Part shown: positions 52,745 through 61,349 of the stretch, piece after piece | How positions within the stretch are numbered: the stretch's first letter is position 1 | How the letters are laid out: each line of letters begins with the position of its first letter | Assembly (NCBI GenBank): GCA_041861885.1 | Contig: JBGVUE010000001.1 | Coordinates: 1,414,001 to 1,478,000, forward strand | Length of the DNA stretch: 64,000 nucleotides | Direction of reading: 5' to 3' | Origin: Haloimpatiens sp. FM7315 | Lineage (GTDB): Bacteria; Bacillota; Clostridia; Clostridiales; Clostridiaceae | Made by a program: the position numbers and the translations under genes | Notes under the pieces: model-generated | Seen by the model: only the letters and a program-made list of their open reading frames with translations | Databases searched by the model: none | Told to the model about the DNA's origin: nothing

Positions 52745-52804
52745 AACTATTAAAATTTTAGAATTAAATTTTTTAGGAATTATATAAAGAAAGTAGGTGT
52801 TTTT

Positions 52805-52984
52805 ATGGATATAGGATTATTGTCAATGTCTATGAACCAATGTAAATTACAGCAAGATGTTGGTATAGCCTTAATGAAAATGGCAATGAATAAAGGAAAA
52901 GAAACAGCTTCTGGAATGACAGAGATGCTTGAAGGTATGGCAGTAGATCCAAATTTAGGACAAAATTTTGATTCTAGAGCATAA
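52805..52984 (+). CDS. YjfB-family putative motility protein
   Basis: A 59-residue protein, MDIGLLSMSMNQCKLQQDVGIALMKMAMNKGKE...GMAVDPNLGQNFDSRA, which fits the YjfB motility family (MDI..LSM.MSQ..LQQ.VGI.L.KKAM). AAAGTAGG lies near the start. The role is unknown, but these small proteins are commonly under sigma-D control. Its place inside the flagellin-modification island agrees with a motility link. Confidence 0.85.
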   Translation: MDIGLLSMSMNQCKLQQDVGIALMKMAMNKGKETASGMTEMLEGMAVDPNLGQNFDSRA

Positions 52985-53061
52985 AAATGTATATATGAAT
53001 ATTGTTTTATTTAAATTTTAAATTGTAAGGTTATAAAATATTTTAAAAAGGATATAAAATT

Positions 53062-54125
53062 ATGAAATTATCTTTATGTATGATAGTAAAAGATGAAAAG
53101 GAAAATTTAGAAGGTTGTCTTTCAAAGATTGCTTCTTTTGTAGATGAAATTGTAATTGTAGATACAGGTTCTAAGGACTGTACAAAAGATATTGCAAAAA
53201 AATATACAAATAAGATTTATGATTTTAACTGGTGCAATGACTTTTCAAAAGCTCGTAATTATTCTATTGAGAAAGCTTCAAATGATTGGGTTCTTGTTTT
53301 AGATGCTGATGAGTATATTGAAGAGTTTAATAAAAGTGCTATAGAAGATAGCATTAAAAAGGACTTTAATAATACAAAAGTTGGAAGAATAAAAAGAATA
53401 AATGTAATTGAAGATAGTAACGGGGATAAAAAGTATATTGAATACGTAAATAGGCTTTTTAATAAGAAATATTTCCATTATGAAGGAATGATTCATGAGC
53501 AAATAGTGTCTCTTCAAGATAAAACTTATGATACTTTTAAATTAAGGATTACTGCTAATCATATTGGTTATACAAAAGAGGTCTTAAGTAGGACAAATAA
53601 ACTTAAAAGAAATATTGATATGTTAAGAGAAGCTATAAGAGAAAATCCTAAGGATCCCTATTTGTATTTCCAGTTAGGTAAATCCTATTTTATGAAGAAA
53701 GATTACATAAAGTCAGCTTGCAATTTTGAAAAAGCTTTATCATTTAAACTTGATTTTAGGTTAGAGTATGTTTCAGACCTTGTTGAGAGCTACGGGTATT
53801 CTCTTATAAATAGCAATGATTTTAGTAAAGCCCTAACATTAGAGAAATTTAGAGAACTTTATGCAAATCAGCCAGATTTTCATTTTCTTTTAGGTCTAAT
53901 TTATATGAATAATGCAAAATTTACTGAGGCTGTTGAAAGTTTTTGAAATGTACTGAATTTACTGAAGGTAAAGTTGAAGGCATAACTAGTTTTTTACCAA
54001 ATTACAATATAGGGGTTATCTTTGACATATTAGGTTATAAAGAAGAAGCCTTTGGTTTTTATAAAAAATGTGGTGATTACAAGCCAGCAGTTAATAATAT
54101 CAATGCAATTTTAAATAAAAAATAA
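53062..54125 (+). CDS. Family 2 glycosyltransferase with TPR tail (frameshifted near 53942)
   Basis: The reconstructed product is about 354 residues. The GT-A domain (1-200) is MKLSLCMIVKDEKENLEGCL, IVIVDTGSKDCTKDIAKKY, WVLVLDADEYIEEF and NRLFNKKYFHYEGMIHEQ. The TPR tail (205-350) includes PYLYFQLGKSYFMKKDYIKSACNFEKAL. It is a relative of the transferase at 42136. One T is missing at 53940-53944, which separates the last 60 residues. A terminator follows, closing the island. It probably also acts on flagellin. The donor sugar cannot be read from sequence. Confidence 0.83.
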
Positions 54126-54142
54126 AAAAATTTATAAAATCT

Positions 54143-54187
54143 AAAAAAAAGAATCTAGTGAGTATATATAACTAGATTCTTTTTTTA
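54143..54187 (+). terminator. Terminator closing the modification island
   Basis: AAAAAAGAATCTAGT (about 54145-54159) pairs with ACTAGATTCTTTTTT (54171-54185). Runs of A and T on both sides could make it bidirectional. Confidence 0.9.
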
Positions 54188-54212
54188 AAGATAAAGCTGT
54201 AATAAACGATAA
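54186..54212 (+). promoter_or_regulatory. Sigma-D type promoter of the hydrogenase-chemoreceptor gene
   Basis: TAAA (54186-54189), exactly 15 bases, AACGATAA (54205-54212). It is a near-consensus sigma-28 promoter, 62 bases before the start codon. Confidence 0.83.
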
Positions 54213-54274
54213 TTAATAATAGTTAACTATTATTAGAACGTTAAAAATATTAATTATAACTAAGGAGGAAAAAT

Positions 54275-56162
54275 ATGTATAAAGAAGGTCTTATATACAC
54301 TATAGAACAGCGTTGTGTTGGATGTAATCGTTGTATTAGATATTGTCCAGTATTTGAAGCTAATACGGCATATTTGGTAGAAGGTAAAAGCAAGGTTAGA
54401 ATAAATCCTGACAAATGTATACATTGTGGAAAATGTATAGAGGTTTGTGAACACAAGGCAAGAGATTATAAAGATGATACTGAAAGATTCTTTAAAGATT
54501 TAAAAAATGGTAAAAAAATATCTGTTTTAGCAGCTCCTGCTATAAGGACAAATTTCTCAAATTATAATAATTTATTTGGATATTTAAAATCTCTTGGGGT
54601 AAAAGAATTTTATGATGTTTCTTTTGGAGCAGATATAACTGTATGGGCTTATTTAGAATATATTAAGAAAAATAAAAATAAAGATATTATTGCACAGCCT
54701 TGTCCAGCAATAGTAAATTACATAGAAAAGAGTAACCCTAAGCTTATAACAAATTTAGTTCCTGTTCAAAGTCCTCTTATTTGTGCTGCTATATATGCTA
54801 AGAAATATGAAGATTGTAGTGAGGATTTAGCTTTTTTATCACCTTGCATAGCAAAAAAAGATGAAATTGAAGACAAAAATACTAAAGGATATGTTAAATA
54901 TAATATAACTTATAAAAAGTTAAAAGAATATATAGAAGATAATCATGTTGATTTAAATTCCTATGATGAAGTGAATTTTTACGATAAATGTGGTTTTGGA
55001 TTTTTGTTTAGTAGACCTGGTGGGCTTAAAGAAAACATAAAAGTTTATGATGAAAATCTTTGGATAAGACAAATAGAAGGACAAGCTACTGTTTATAATT
55101 ATCTAGACAAGTATGAAAATAGAATTCAAAAGAATGAAGTAGTTCCAAAGGTTATTGATGCTTTAAATTGCGAATTTGGATGCAATCTAGGAACTGGAAC
55201 AAAAAAGGACAGGGTTTTTATTGATGATGTAGACTATAAATTTAATACTATGAAAAAGGATCTAAATGCTAAAAAAATAGCTAAAAGGTATAAATTGTTT
55301 TCTAAAAAATTACATATTGAAGATTTTTATAGAAAGTATAATACTTTTAATACATCAAAATCAAAAGAGCCTAGTGAGGGAAAATATAATAGTACATTTA
55401 TGGAAATGTTAAAAGAAGATAAACCCCAAAGGGATATTAACTGTTCTGCTTGTGGTTACAGTACTTGTAAGCACATGGTAAAGGCTATCTATAATAACTT
55501 GAATGTTAAAGAAAATTGTATGGATTACAATAAGAGTTTAATATTAAAGGAGAAAAATAAAGTTGAAGAAAAAAATTTAGAAGTAAAAAAAGCATTTAAT
55601 GAAGTGAAAATTTTAAGTGAAAAAAGGTTGAGGCAGGGAGAAATTTTAAAGAAAAGTGTAGATGAAATAATAAAATCTATTGAAGAAATTTCAAATGGAA
55701 ATGTTGAAAATCTAAATCAAGTTGAAAATATAACTTTAGAAGTAGAAAGAATGAATAAAGTAGCAATAGACCTAGAAAAGGATGTTTCTTCTATGAAAAA
55801 AGGTAGAAGAATTTGTGAATTCTTCTAATGAAATTGTAAATATATCTTCACAAACAAATTTACTTTCACTAAATGCTTCTATTGAAGCTGCTAGAGCTGG
55901 AGAAGCTGGGAAAGGATTTTCCGTAGTAGCCTCTGAGGTGAAAAAATTATCAGAGCTAAGTAGCGTTGTTGCAACCAATACTGTTAATGGTCAAAAATCT
56001 ATGATTAATATGATAAATGGAATAGGAAAAATTTCAGATCAGTTAAAACTTAGAAGTGAGAATTTAAGAGAATCTATTGATAATATATCTGCTGTAATTG
56101 AAGAAACTACAGCAAAAGAGCAGGAAATTTCCTCCACAGCTATGAGAATTTTAAAAGAATAA
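54275..56162 (+). CDS. Soluble chemoreceptor fused to an [FeFe]-hydrogenase-like sensory domain (frameshifted near 55798)
   Basis: The reconstructed product is about 628 residues with no membrane segment. Two [4Fe-4S] motifs come first (Cys14/17/20/24 and Cys48/51/54/58). A hydrogenase large-subunit domain follows, keeping one Cys in the L1 region (Cys143, AQPCPAIV), one in L2 (Cys191, [10 protein letters not shown]) and two in L3 (Cys299 and Cys303, NCEFGC), the four expected H-cluster ligands. A PF04060-type Fe-S motif is next (Cys390/393/398/415). The C-terminal MCP signalling hairpin is at the end ([33 protein letters not shown]). The proton-relay Cys beside the L1 ligand in catalytic enzymes is absent, which favours sensing. 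The frame break is one extra A (or two missing) at 55796-55801. Confidence 0.85.
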
Positions 56163-56166
56163 ATTC

Positions 56167-56193
56167 TCAAGTTTTAATTTAATTTTACGATAA
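56167..56193 (+). promoter_or_regulatory. Sigma-D-like promoter of the second flagellin
   Basis: TCAA (56167-56170, one mismatch to TAAA), 15 bases, TACGATAA (56186-56193). It lies directly after the chemoreceptor gene and 69 bases before the flagellin start. Confidence 0.6.
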
Positions 56194-56222
56194 AATATTT
56201 AGGCAGGTGATGCCTAGATAAT

Positions 56223-56236
56223 GGGAAAGGATTCCT
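56223..56236 (+). promoter_or_regulatory. Predicted CsrA hairpin in the second flagellin leader
   Basis: GGAA (56224-56227) and TTCC (56232-56235) form a stem with AGGA in the loop, the classic CsrA target. A second hairpin, TAGGCA/TGCCTA (56200-56216), precedes it. The Shine-Dalgarno GGGAGG downstream supplies another GGA. Confidence 0.55.
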
Positions 56237-56261
56237 AGAAAATTTACAGGGAGGTGAGTTT

Positions 56262-57083
56262 GTGATAGTAAGTAGTAACATAACTTTGTTAAATTCTTTT
56301 AATAAAGTTACTAAAAATAAAACTGCAAAGAATGAATTTACAGAAAAGATATCTTCTGGAAAGAGAATAAATAGAGCTTCAGATGATGCAGCTGGACTTT
56401 CTATTAGTGAAAGCATGAAATCTCAAATTAGGAGCTTATCTATGAACCAAAGAAATGTTCAAGATGGAGTTTCTATGTTACAACTAGCAGATGGAGCATT
56501 GAATGAAGTTACTGAAAGTCTTCATAGGATGAAGGAACTTTCTGTACAGGCTTCTAATGGTGACTTAACTGACGAGGATAGGAAGGCTTTAGAAGATGAA
56601 TTAATTCAAATAAAAGATAGTATTGACAAAATTTCAGAGCAAACAGAATTTAATGGAATAAAGATACTAGATAAGGACAAATCTATTAGTATTCAAACCA
56701 AAGACAAACCTTATACTTGTTATGAGCTCAAATTGTTTAATACAGATGCAAGGGCATTAGATTTAAATAATGCAAGTTTAACAAGTACTACTAAAGCTGA
56801 GGAAACTAATTTAAAAGTTGATAAAGCTTTAAATAAAATTAATAACATCAGAATGAATATAGGAACAGACTCAAACAATCTTAAAAGTTCCCTTAATGAG
56901 GCGGGAAATTCTGAGATAAGTTTAACTTTTGCTTTATCTGGTGTTGAAGACATAAATATGGCAACAGCGCTTATGAGATCTGTAAAGCAAAACGTAATAG
57001 TAGATTGCAATAAGTCAATGCTGGTTGCAGCAAGGCAAGACAATGACAGGGTAAGCGTGGTTTTAAATAATTGGCTTAAATAA
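56262..57083 (+). CDS. Divergent flagellin-like protein
   Basis: A 273-residue flagellin homologue starting at GTG after GGGAGGTGAG. The N-terminal arm is recognisable (EKISSGKRINRASDDAAGLSISESMKSQIRSLSMNQRNVQDGVSMLQLADGALNEVTESLHRMKELSVQASNGDLTDEDR). The C-terminal arm is far from normal: VEDINMATALMRSVKQNVIVDCNKSMLVAARQDNDRVSVVLNNWLK replaces the usual ILQQA..AMLAQANQ..QGVL ending. It contains two Cys, which are rare in flagellins. It may be a minor filament protein, a specialised subunit or one under relaxed constraint. A terminator follows. Confidence 0.86.
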   Translation: MIVSSNITLLNSFNKVTKNKTAKNEFTEKISSGKRINRASDDAAGLSISESMKSQIRSLSMNQRNVQDGVSMLQLADGALNEVTESLHRMKELSVQASNGDLTDEDRKALEDELIQIKDSIDKISEQTEFNGIKILDKDKSISIQTKDKPYTCYELKLFNTDARALDLNNASLTSTTKAEETNLKVDKALNKINNIRMNIGTDSNNLKSSLNEAGNSEISLTFALSGVEDINMATALMRSVKQNVIVDCNKSMLVAARQDNDRVSVVLNNWLK

Positions 57084-57091
57084 AGTGATAA

Positions 57092-57128
57092 AAAAAGGAG
57101 TCCTTTGATTAACAAAGGGCTCTTTTTC
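57092..57128 (+). terminator. Terminator after the second flagellin
   Basis: AAAGGAGTCCTTTG (57094-57107) pairs with CAAAGGGCTCTTT (57113-57125), with one mismatch and a T-rich tail. It also faces the end of the minus-strand PTS gene. Confidence 0.8.
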
Positions 57129-57147
57129 TTATAAATTAAAGTGCTTG

Positions 57148-58183
57148 TTATAATTTTTGTAGCAACATATCTCCATATTTTATATATCCCTTTTTTCTCA
57201 TATATTCTGAAATGAAAAAGGAAATTAAGGCCGGTAAAATGAAGTGTAAAAGTAGCATATTTATAAGCACTGTAGGTTTTATGCTCATTGTGCTTATTGT
57301 TGCAAATTGTCCAACAAGACCGCTAGTTCCCATACCTGCACCAATTTTATTACATTCCATTTTGAAAACTGTAGTGGATAGGGGACCTAGGATTACGGAG
57401 CTAATTATAGGTGGAAGCCATATTCTTGGGTTTTTTATTATATTTGGGATTTGTATCATAGAAGTACCTAAGCCTTGAGCTATAAATCCACCTACACCAT
57501 TTTCTCTAAATGAGGAAACGGCAAAACCTATCATTTGAGCTGAACACCCAACAACACTAGCACCAGCTGCAATACCGCTTAAACCGAGAGAAATTGCAAT
57601 TGCGGCACTACTTATAGGTAAAGTTAAGGCTATGCCCATAAATAAGGAAACTAGTATTCCCATTGGTATTGGTCTAAGCTCAGTTGCTAGATTTATTAAA
57701 TCACCTATGTAAGTCATAAAATTACTTACATAAGGTGAGATGAAGTAACCGCATAATCCTCCTACTATAATTGTAACTAAAGGAACTAGAATTATATCTA
57801 ATTTTGTCTTGCCATAGATAAGCTTTGAAATTTCAGCTCCCAAAAGAGAAGCTACAAAAGCGCCCATAGGCTCTCCAATTAAAATGGTTGCCGTTTGTCC
57901 TTTAAGACTTATTGTTCCCGCACCAATAGCTCCAGTTATAATTGATGCAAAAATAGCTAGGGAGAAGCGCCTACGCTGTAGGCAACTCCAGCACCAATTG
58001 CAGGCCCCATCATATACTGTGCGTATCTACCAAAGTTAATTATAATTTCTAAATTAAATAAAGTGCCAATTTGTTTGATTATAAGTCCTATGATTAGAGA
58101 TGCAAAGAGACCTAAAGCCATACCATTTAAGACTTTTATAAAATAATCTTGTATTTTTTCTTTTCTTTGTTTTGGTATTTCAT
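57148..58183 (-). CDS. PTS EIIC-type membrane transporter, PTS_EIIC_2 family (two frameshifts)
   Basis: The reconstructed product is about 345 residues with around ten hydrophobic segments rich in Gly/Ala (NGMALGLFASLIIGLIIKQIG, GPAIGAGVAYSVGASP, GQTATILIGEPMGAFVASLLG, ELRPIPMGILVSLFMGIALTLPIS, GIAAGASVVGCSAQMIGFAV). These match the PF13303 family of stand-alone EIIC-like proteins, whose substrate is unknown. The true start appears to be ATG 58183 after GAGGTGAT. A missing base in the T run 58154-58159 (A run on the coding strand) and one in GGG 57960-57962 split the frame. No EIIA or EIIB gene is adjacent. niaR lies immediately upstream. Confidence 0.78.
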
Positions 58184-58205
58184 AAAATATCACCTCAAAT
58201 AAAAA

Positions 58206-58239
58206 TGTAAATACAGATGTCTTGTCATCTATATTTACA
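58206..58239. promoter_or_regulatory. Palindrome between niaR and the PTS gene (operator or terminator)
   Basis: TGTAAATACAGATG (58206-58219) mirrors CATCTATATTTACA (58226-58239) around 6 bases. On the minus strand it is followed by TTTTTATTT and then the PTS ribosome site. It can be read as a niaR terminator or attenuator, or as an operator for a dimeric repressor such as NiaR. Confidence 0.55.
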
Positions 58240-58276
58240 AAGTATATCATTTACTGAGCCATGAAGCAATATATTT

Positions 58277-58792
58277 TTAAACTAAAAAGCCATTTTCCTT
58301 AAGTGCAGTTTTTATTTTTAAAAATATTTCTTCATCTTTTACTTCAATGGAATGTAGGTGTATGCCATTAGTTAAAGTTGAAAGGGGTTCTGCTTTTGTG
58401 TTTTTTAAATTATCTAAGAAATTTTCAATATCAAGTCTTGAGTTTATCATAAGTGGACTTTTGATTTCTCCATACACTGGGTGCTCTACAATTACATCGA
58501 GTACTTTTCCACCCATATCCACAATACATGAAAGTTCAGCTTTTATAGCTTCATAACCTAAATGTCTACAGACAATAGTCTTTACTAAATTATTATTTTT
58601 ATCCGAATTTAGAACCATATATCCTTGAGGGGTTGAAATTATATCTTTACCTTTAGCTCTTAAAAGGGCAATGTCTTGAACAATTACTTGTCTGCTAACT
58701 TGAAATTCTTTTGCAAGGTCTACTCCTTTTATGGGATGATTTTTGGAGTTTAACAAATTTAATATTTGAGTTCTTCTTTTTTCTGAGTCCAT
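58277..58792 (-). CDS. niaR: NAD-biosynthesis transcriptional repressor NiaR
   Basis: A 171-residue repressor that senses nicotinic acid. It has an N-terminal winged helix-turn-helix (RRTQILNLLNSKNHPIKGVDLAKEFQVSRQVIVQDIALLRAKG) and a C-terminal 3H domain with the conserved histidines in VCRHLGYEAI, VEHPVYGEI and NGIHLHSIE that hold a metal ion. The length is typical. AGGAGGTTACC lies upstream of the ATG. The PTS-like transporter gene follows on the same strand. No nad genes are in the window. Confidence 0.9.
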   Translation of the reverse strand: MDSEKRRTQILNLLNSKNHPIKGVDLAKEFQVSRQVIVQDIALLRAKGKDIISTPQGYMVLNSDKNNNLVKTIVCRHLGYEAIKAELSCIVDMGGKVLDVIVEHPVYGEIKSPLMINSRLDIENFLDNLKNTKAEPLSTLTNGIHLHSIEVKDEEIFLKIKTALKENGFLV

Positions 58793-59106
58793 AGGTAACC
58801 TCCTTATATAAGTTTAACTTCTAATAATTATTATACACAAATAAAAATAAATTGCACGTTTAATGACTAACACTTTACCAATTGCATAATTTTTCGAATA
58901 ATGATATAAAAAAGTATAAAAAAATCAAAAAAAAGAATATTTTTTATTTTTTAAGAAGGAATTTTATAAAATTTATAGAATTATTTTAATATAATACATA
59001 CAACTTTCATATATATAAATATAAACCTATTTGGGGCTTAGAAAATTGTGTAATACTAAAAATGGGTAAATAATATTATGTATGTATAAAATATGGGGGT
59101 GCTTTT
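58793..59106. other. Divergent promoter region, no gene seen
   Basis: A 314-base, very A/T-rich gap between niaR (minus) and the first peptide-binding lipoprotein gene (plus). It must hold promoters for both. TATAAT at 58990-58995 is a possible plus-strand -10, but no good -35 goes with it. No ORF with a ribosome site, hairpin or repeat of note was seen. Confidence 0.6.
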
Positions 59107-60810
59107 ATGAATAAGAAAAAAATATTGTCAGTAATGGTGGCAGCTGCGCTCGTATCTTCTACAGCGTTAATTGGTTGCGGGGATAAAAAAACTAATGGTA
59201 ATGCTACAAAAGATGGTGATAAGGAAAAAGAAACTGTAAAAATGGATAAGGAACAGTACATGAATTTAAATTTAGGTACAGATCCTAAGACTTTAGACCC
59301 ATCTATTGCTACAGATGTTTATTCATCATTTTTGTTAACTGAAACTATGGAATGTCTTACAAGACTTGAACAAGACAAAACAGGTAAAGATGTAATTCAA
59401 CCTGGAGCAGCAGAAAAATGGGAGCACAATGAAGAAGGTACAAAGTGGACATTTCATTTAAGAGATTTAAAATGGTCTGATGGTAAACCTGTAACAGCAG
59501 GAGATTTTGTATATTCAGTTCAAAGAACATTGAATCCAAAAACTGGTGCAGGATATGCTAATATATTGTACACAATTAAAAATGGTAAGGCCGTTAATGA
59601 AGGAAAGGCTGCACCAGAGACTGTAGGTATTAAAGCTATAGATGATAAGACTTTGGAAATAACTTTAGAGGCACCATGCCCATATTTCTTCCAACTTACT
59701 TATAACAAAACTTTAGTTCCTCAAAGAAAGGATATTGTTGAAAAATATGGTGCTAAACATGGTGCAGATGCCGGAACAATGGTATACTGTGGACCATTTG
59801 TTTTAAATAGCTGGACACATAATAGTGAAATTGTTCTTGAGAAAAACAAAGACTATTGGGATAAAGATTCTGTAAATTTAGAAAAAGTTAATTGTAAGAT
59901 TATAAAAGACGAGCAGGCTGCATATAATTCACTTTATAATGGATCTTTGGATTACGCCGGAGCCTCTAAAAAGGAATGGATAGATAAATTTGATCAAACA
60001 GGAAAGTTTAATAAAGTACAGGGCTATAAGCCAGCTGGAAGTTATACATTCTTTAATACAAAGGACAAATTGTTCAGTAATGTTAATGTAAGAAAAGCTT
60101 TTTCAGTAGGTATAGATAGAAAGGATTTATGTAACGTAATATTTAAAGGACGTCAAGAGCCTGCAGTAGGTTGGATTCCACCAACAGTTTTGGTAGGAGA
60201 TAAGGAATTTAGAAAGGTTGCAGGTAAGCCAATTGATGAATTAGTTAATGAAAACCCAGATCCTAAAGCACTACTTGTAAAGGGCTTAAAAGAGCTTGGA
60301 ATGGATGAAGATCCAACTAAATTAACAGTAACTTTTTTACAAGCTGGTACAGATCAATGGTTTAGAACTTATGCAGAGTATTTACAGCAGATGTATAAAA
60401 GGACTTTAGGTGTAAATGTTAAAGCCGAATATGTTGACTGGGGTGTATTCTTAAAGAGGACAGATGAAGGAAAATATTCTCTTGCAAGTATGAGTATGTC
60501 AGGAGACTATAATGATCCTAATACTTTCCTTGATGGATTTATTTCAGCTACAGCTTATGTACCAACATTTTGGAAAAATGAAGAATATGATAAGCTAACT
60601 ATAGAGGCTCAAAATATTATGGATTCAGAGAAGAGACTTGAGAATTATAAAAAAGCTGAAGAAATATTATTAAGAGATGAAGCTGTTGTAGCACCAACTG
60701 GTTTCCCAACTAGGAATACTTACGTATACAAATATGTTAAAGGTTTAATGCTACCTCTATTTGGAAGTGCTGAACTTAAACATGCTTATACAGATGGAAG
60801 AACAAAATAG
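59107..60810 (+). CDS. Peptide ABC transporter substrate-binding lipoprotein (SBP family 5), first copy
   Basis: A 567-residue extracytoplasmic binding protein anchored by lipid (signal MNKKKILSVMVAAALVSSTALIGC, lipobox LIGC). Family 5 segments are LNLGTDPKTLDPSIATD, WTFHLRDLKWSDGKPVTAGDFVYSVQRTLNP, DKTLEITLEAPCPYFFQL, NVNVRKAFSVGIDRKDL and SGDYNDPNTFLDGF, as in OppA. No permease or ATPase gene is adjacent, so it would have to work with a transporter encoded elsewhere. It is monocistronic with a strong terminator. A very similar paralogue follows at 61350. Confidence 0.92.
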   Translation: MNKKKILSVMVAAALVSSTALIGCGDKKTNGNATKDGDKEKETVKMDKEQYMNLNLGTDPKTLDPSIATDVYSSFLLTETMECLTRLEQDKTGKDVIQPGAAEKWEHNEEGTKWTFHLRDLKWSDGKPVTAGDFVYSVQRTLNPKTGAGYANILYTIKNGKAVNEGKAAPETVGIKAIDDKTLEITLEAPCPYFFQLTYNKTLVPQRKDIVEKYGAKHGADAGTMVYCGPFVLNSWTHNSEIVLEKNKDYWDKDSVNLEKVNCKIIKDEQAAYNSLYNGSLDYAGASKKEWIDKFDQTGKFNKVQGYKPAGSYTFFNTKDKLFSNVNVRKAFSVGIDRKDLCNVIFKGRQEPAVGWIPPTVLVGDKEFRKVAGKPIDELVNENPDPKALLVKGLKELGMDEDPTKLTVTFLQAGTDQWFRTYAEYLQQMYKRTLGVNVKAEYVDWGVFLKRTDEGKYSLASMSMSGDYNDPNTFLDGFISATAYVPTFWKNEEYDKLTIEAQNIMDSEKRLENYKKAEEILLRDEAVVAPTGFPTRNTYVYKYVKGLMLPLFGSAELKHAYTDGRTK

Positions 60811-60836
60811 ATTAATAGAGATAAAATAGATAAAGA

Positions 60837-60870
60837 AAAGGCAGGAATTATTCGTATTCCTGCCTTTTTT
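60837..60870 (+). terminator. Terminator after the first SBP gene
   Basis: AAAAGGCAGGAAT (60837-60849) pairs with ATTCCTGCCTTTT (60856-60868) and continues into T residues. Confidence 0.93.
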
Positions 60871-60917
60871 AAAAATCAATTTTATATTTTTAATCCGTTT
60901 CCAAAAGGAGGGCAATT

Positions 60918-61110
60918 ATGCCTAAAAATATTAATATAAAAAAGTTTTTAATTATAATTTTTATAGTAACTGGATTGGTTCCTATAGTATTATTAACATC
61001 TTTGTGTCTTACAAACGCTATAGAAGCTATTAAGAAATTCGAATACTCAATTTGACAAAGAAGTAGTAGATATTCTTATTCATCTATATGAAAATCAACA
61101 AAAAATTTAA
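60918..61110 (+). pseudogene. Remnant of a membrane signalling protein with HD-GYP end
   Basis: An ATG after AAAGGAGGG starts a 45-residue peptide with a basic start and one membrane segment (MPKNINIKKFLIIIFIVTGLVPIVLLTSLCL), like the N-terminus of a sensor protein. It stops at 61055. In the +1 frame it is followed directly by TQFDKEVVDILIHLYENQQKI and a stop at 61110, the typical last 20 residues of an HD-GYP c-di-GMP phosphodiesterase (GTQFDP.IVD.F). The whole middle is gone, so this is a deletion scar of a once larger gene between the two SBP paralogues. Confidence 0.6.
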
Positions 61111-61349
61111 TGATTTTTATATATAAAACAAAAATAACTAGGCTTACAACTATAATTATGAAAAAACGAGCATAAAATTATTCAAATATGAAAAAAATTA
61201 TTTTTTTGAAGGAATTTAGAAAAAAGAGTAGAATTATTATAAATATAAATAAATCTATATATAAATACTTATAAAAAGCATTTGTTTTAAGTAGATTTCT
61301 TAAAATAAAAACGATTTATAAAGTATAAAGAAAACATGGGGGTGTTTTT

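Noticed and set aside
54275..56162. A catalytic [FeFe]-hydrogenase
   Set aside because: The proton-relay Cys next to the L1 ligand and the usual TSCCPxW context are missing, and the protein ends in a chemoreceptor signalling domain.
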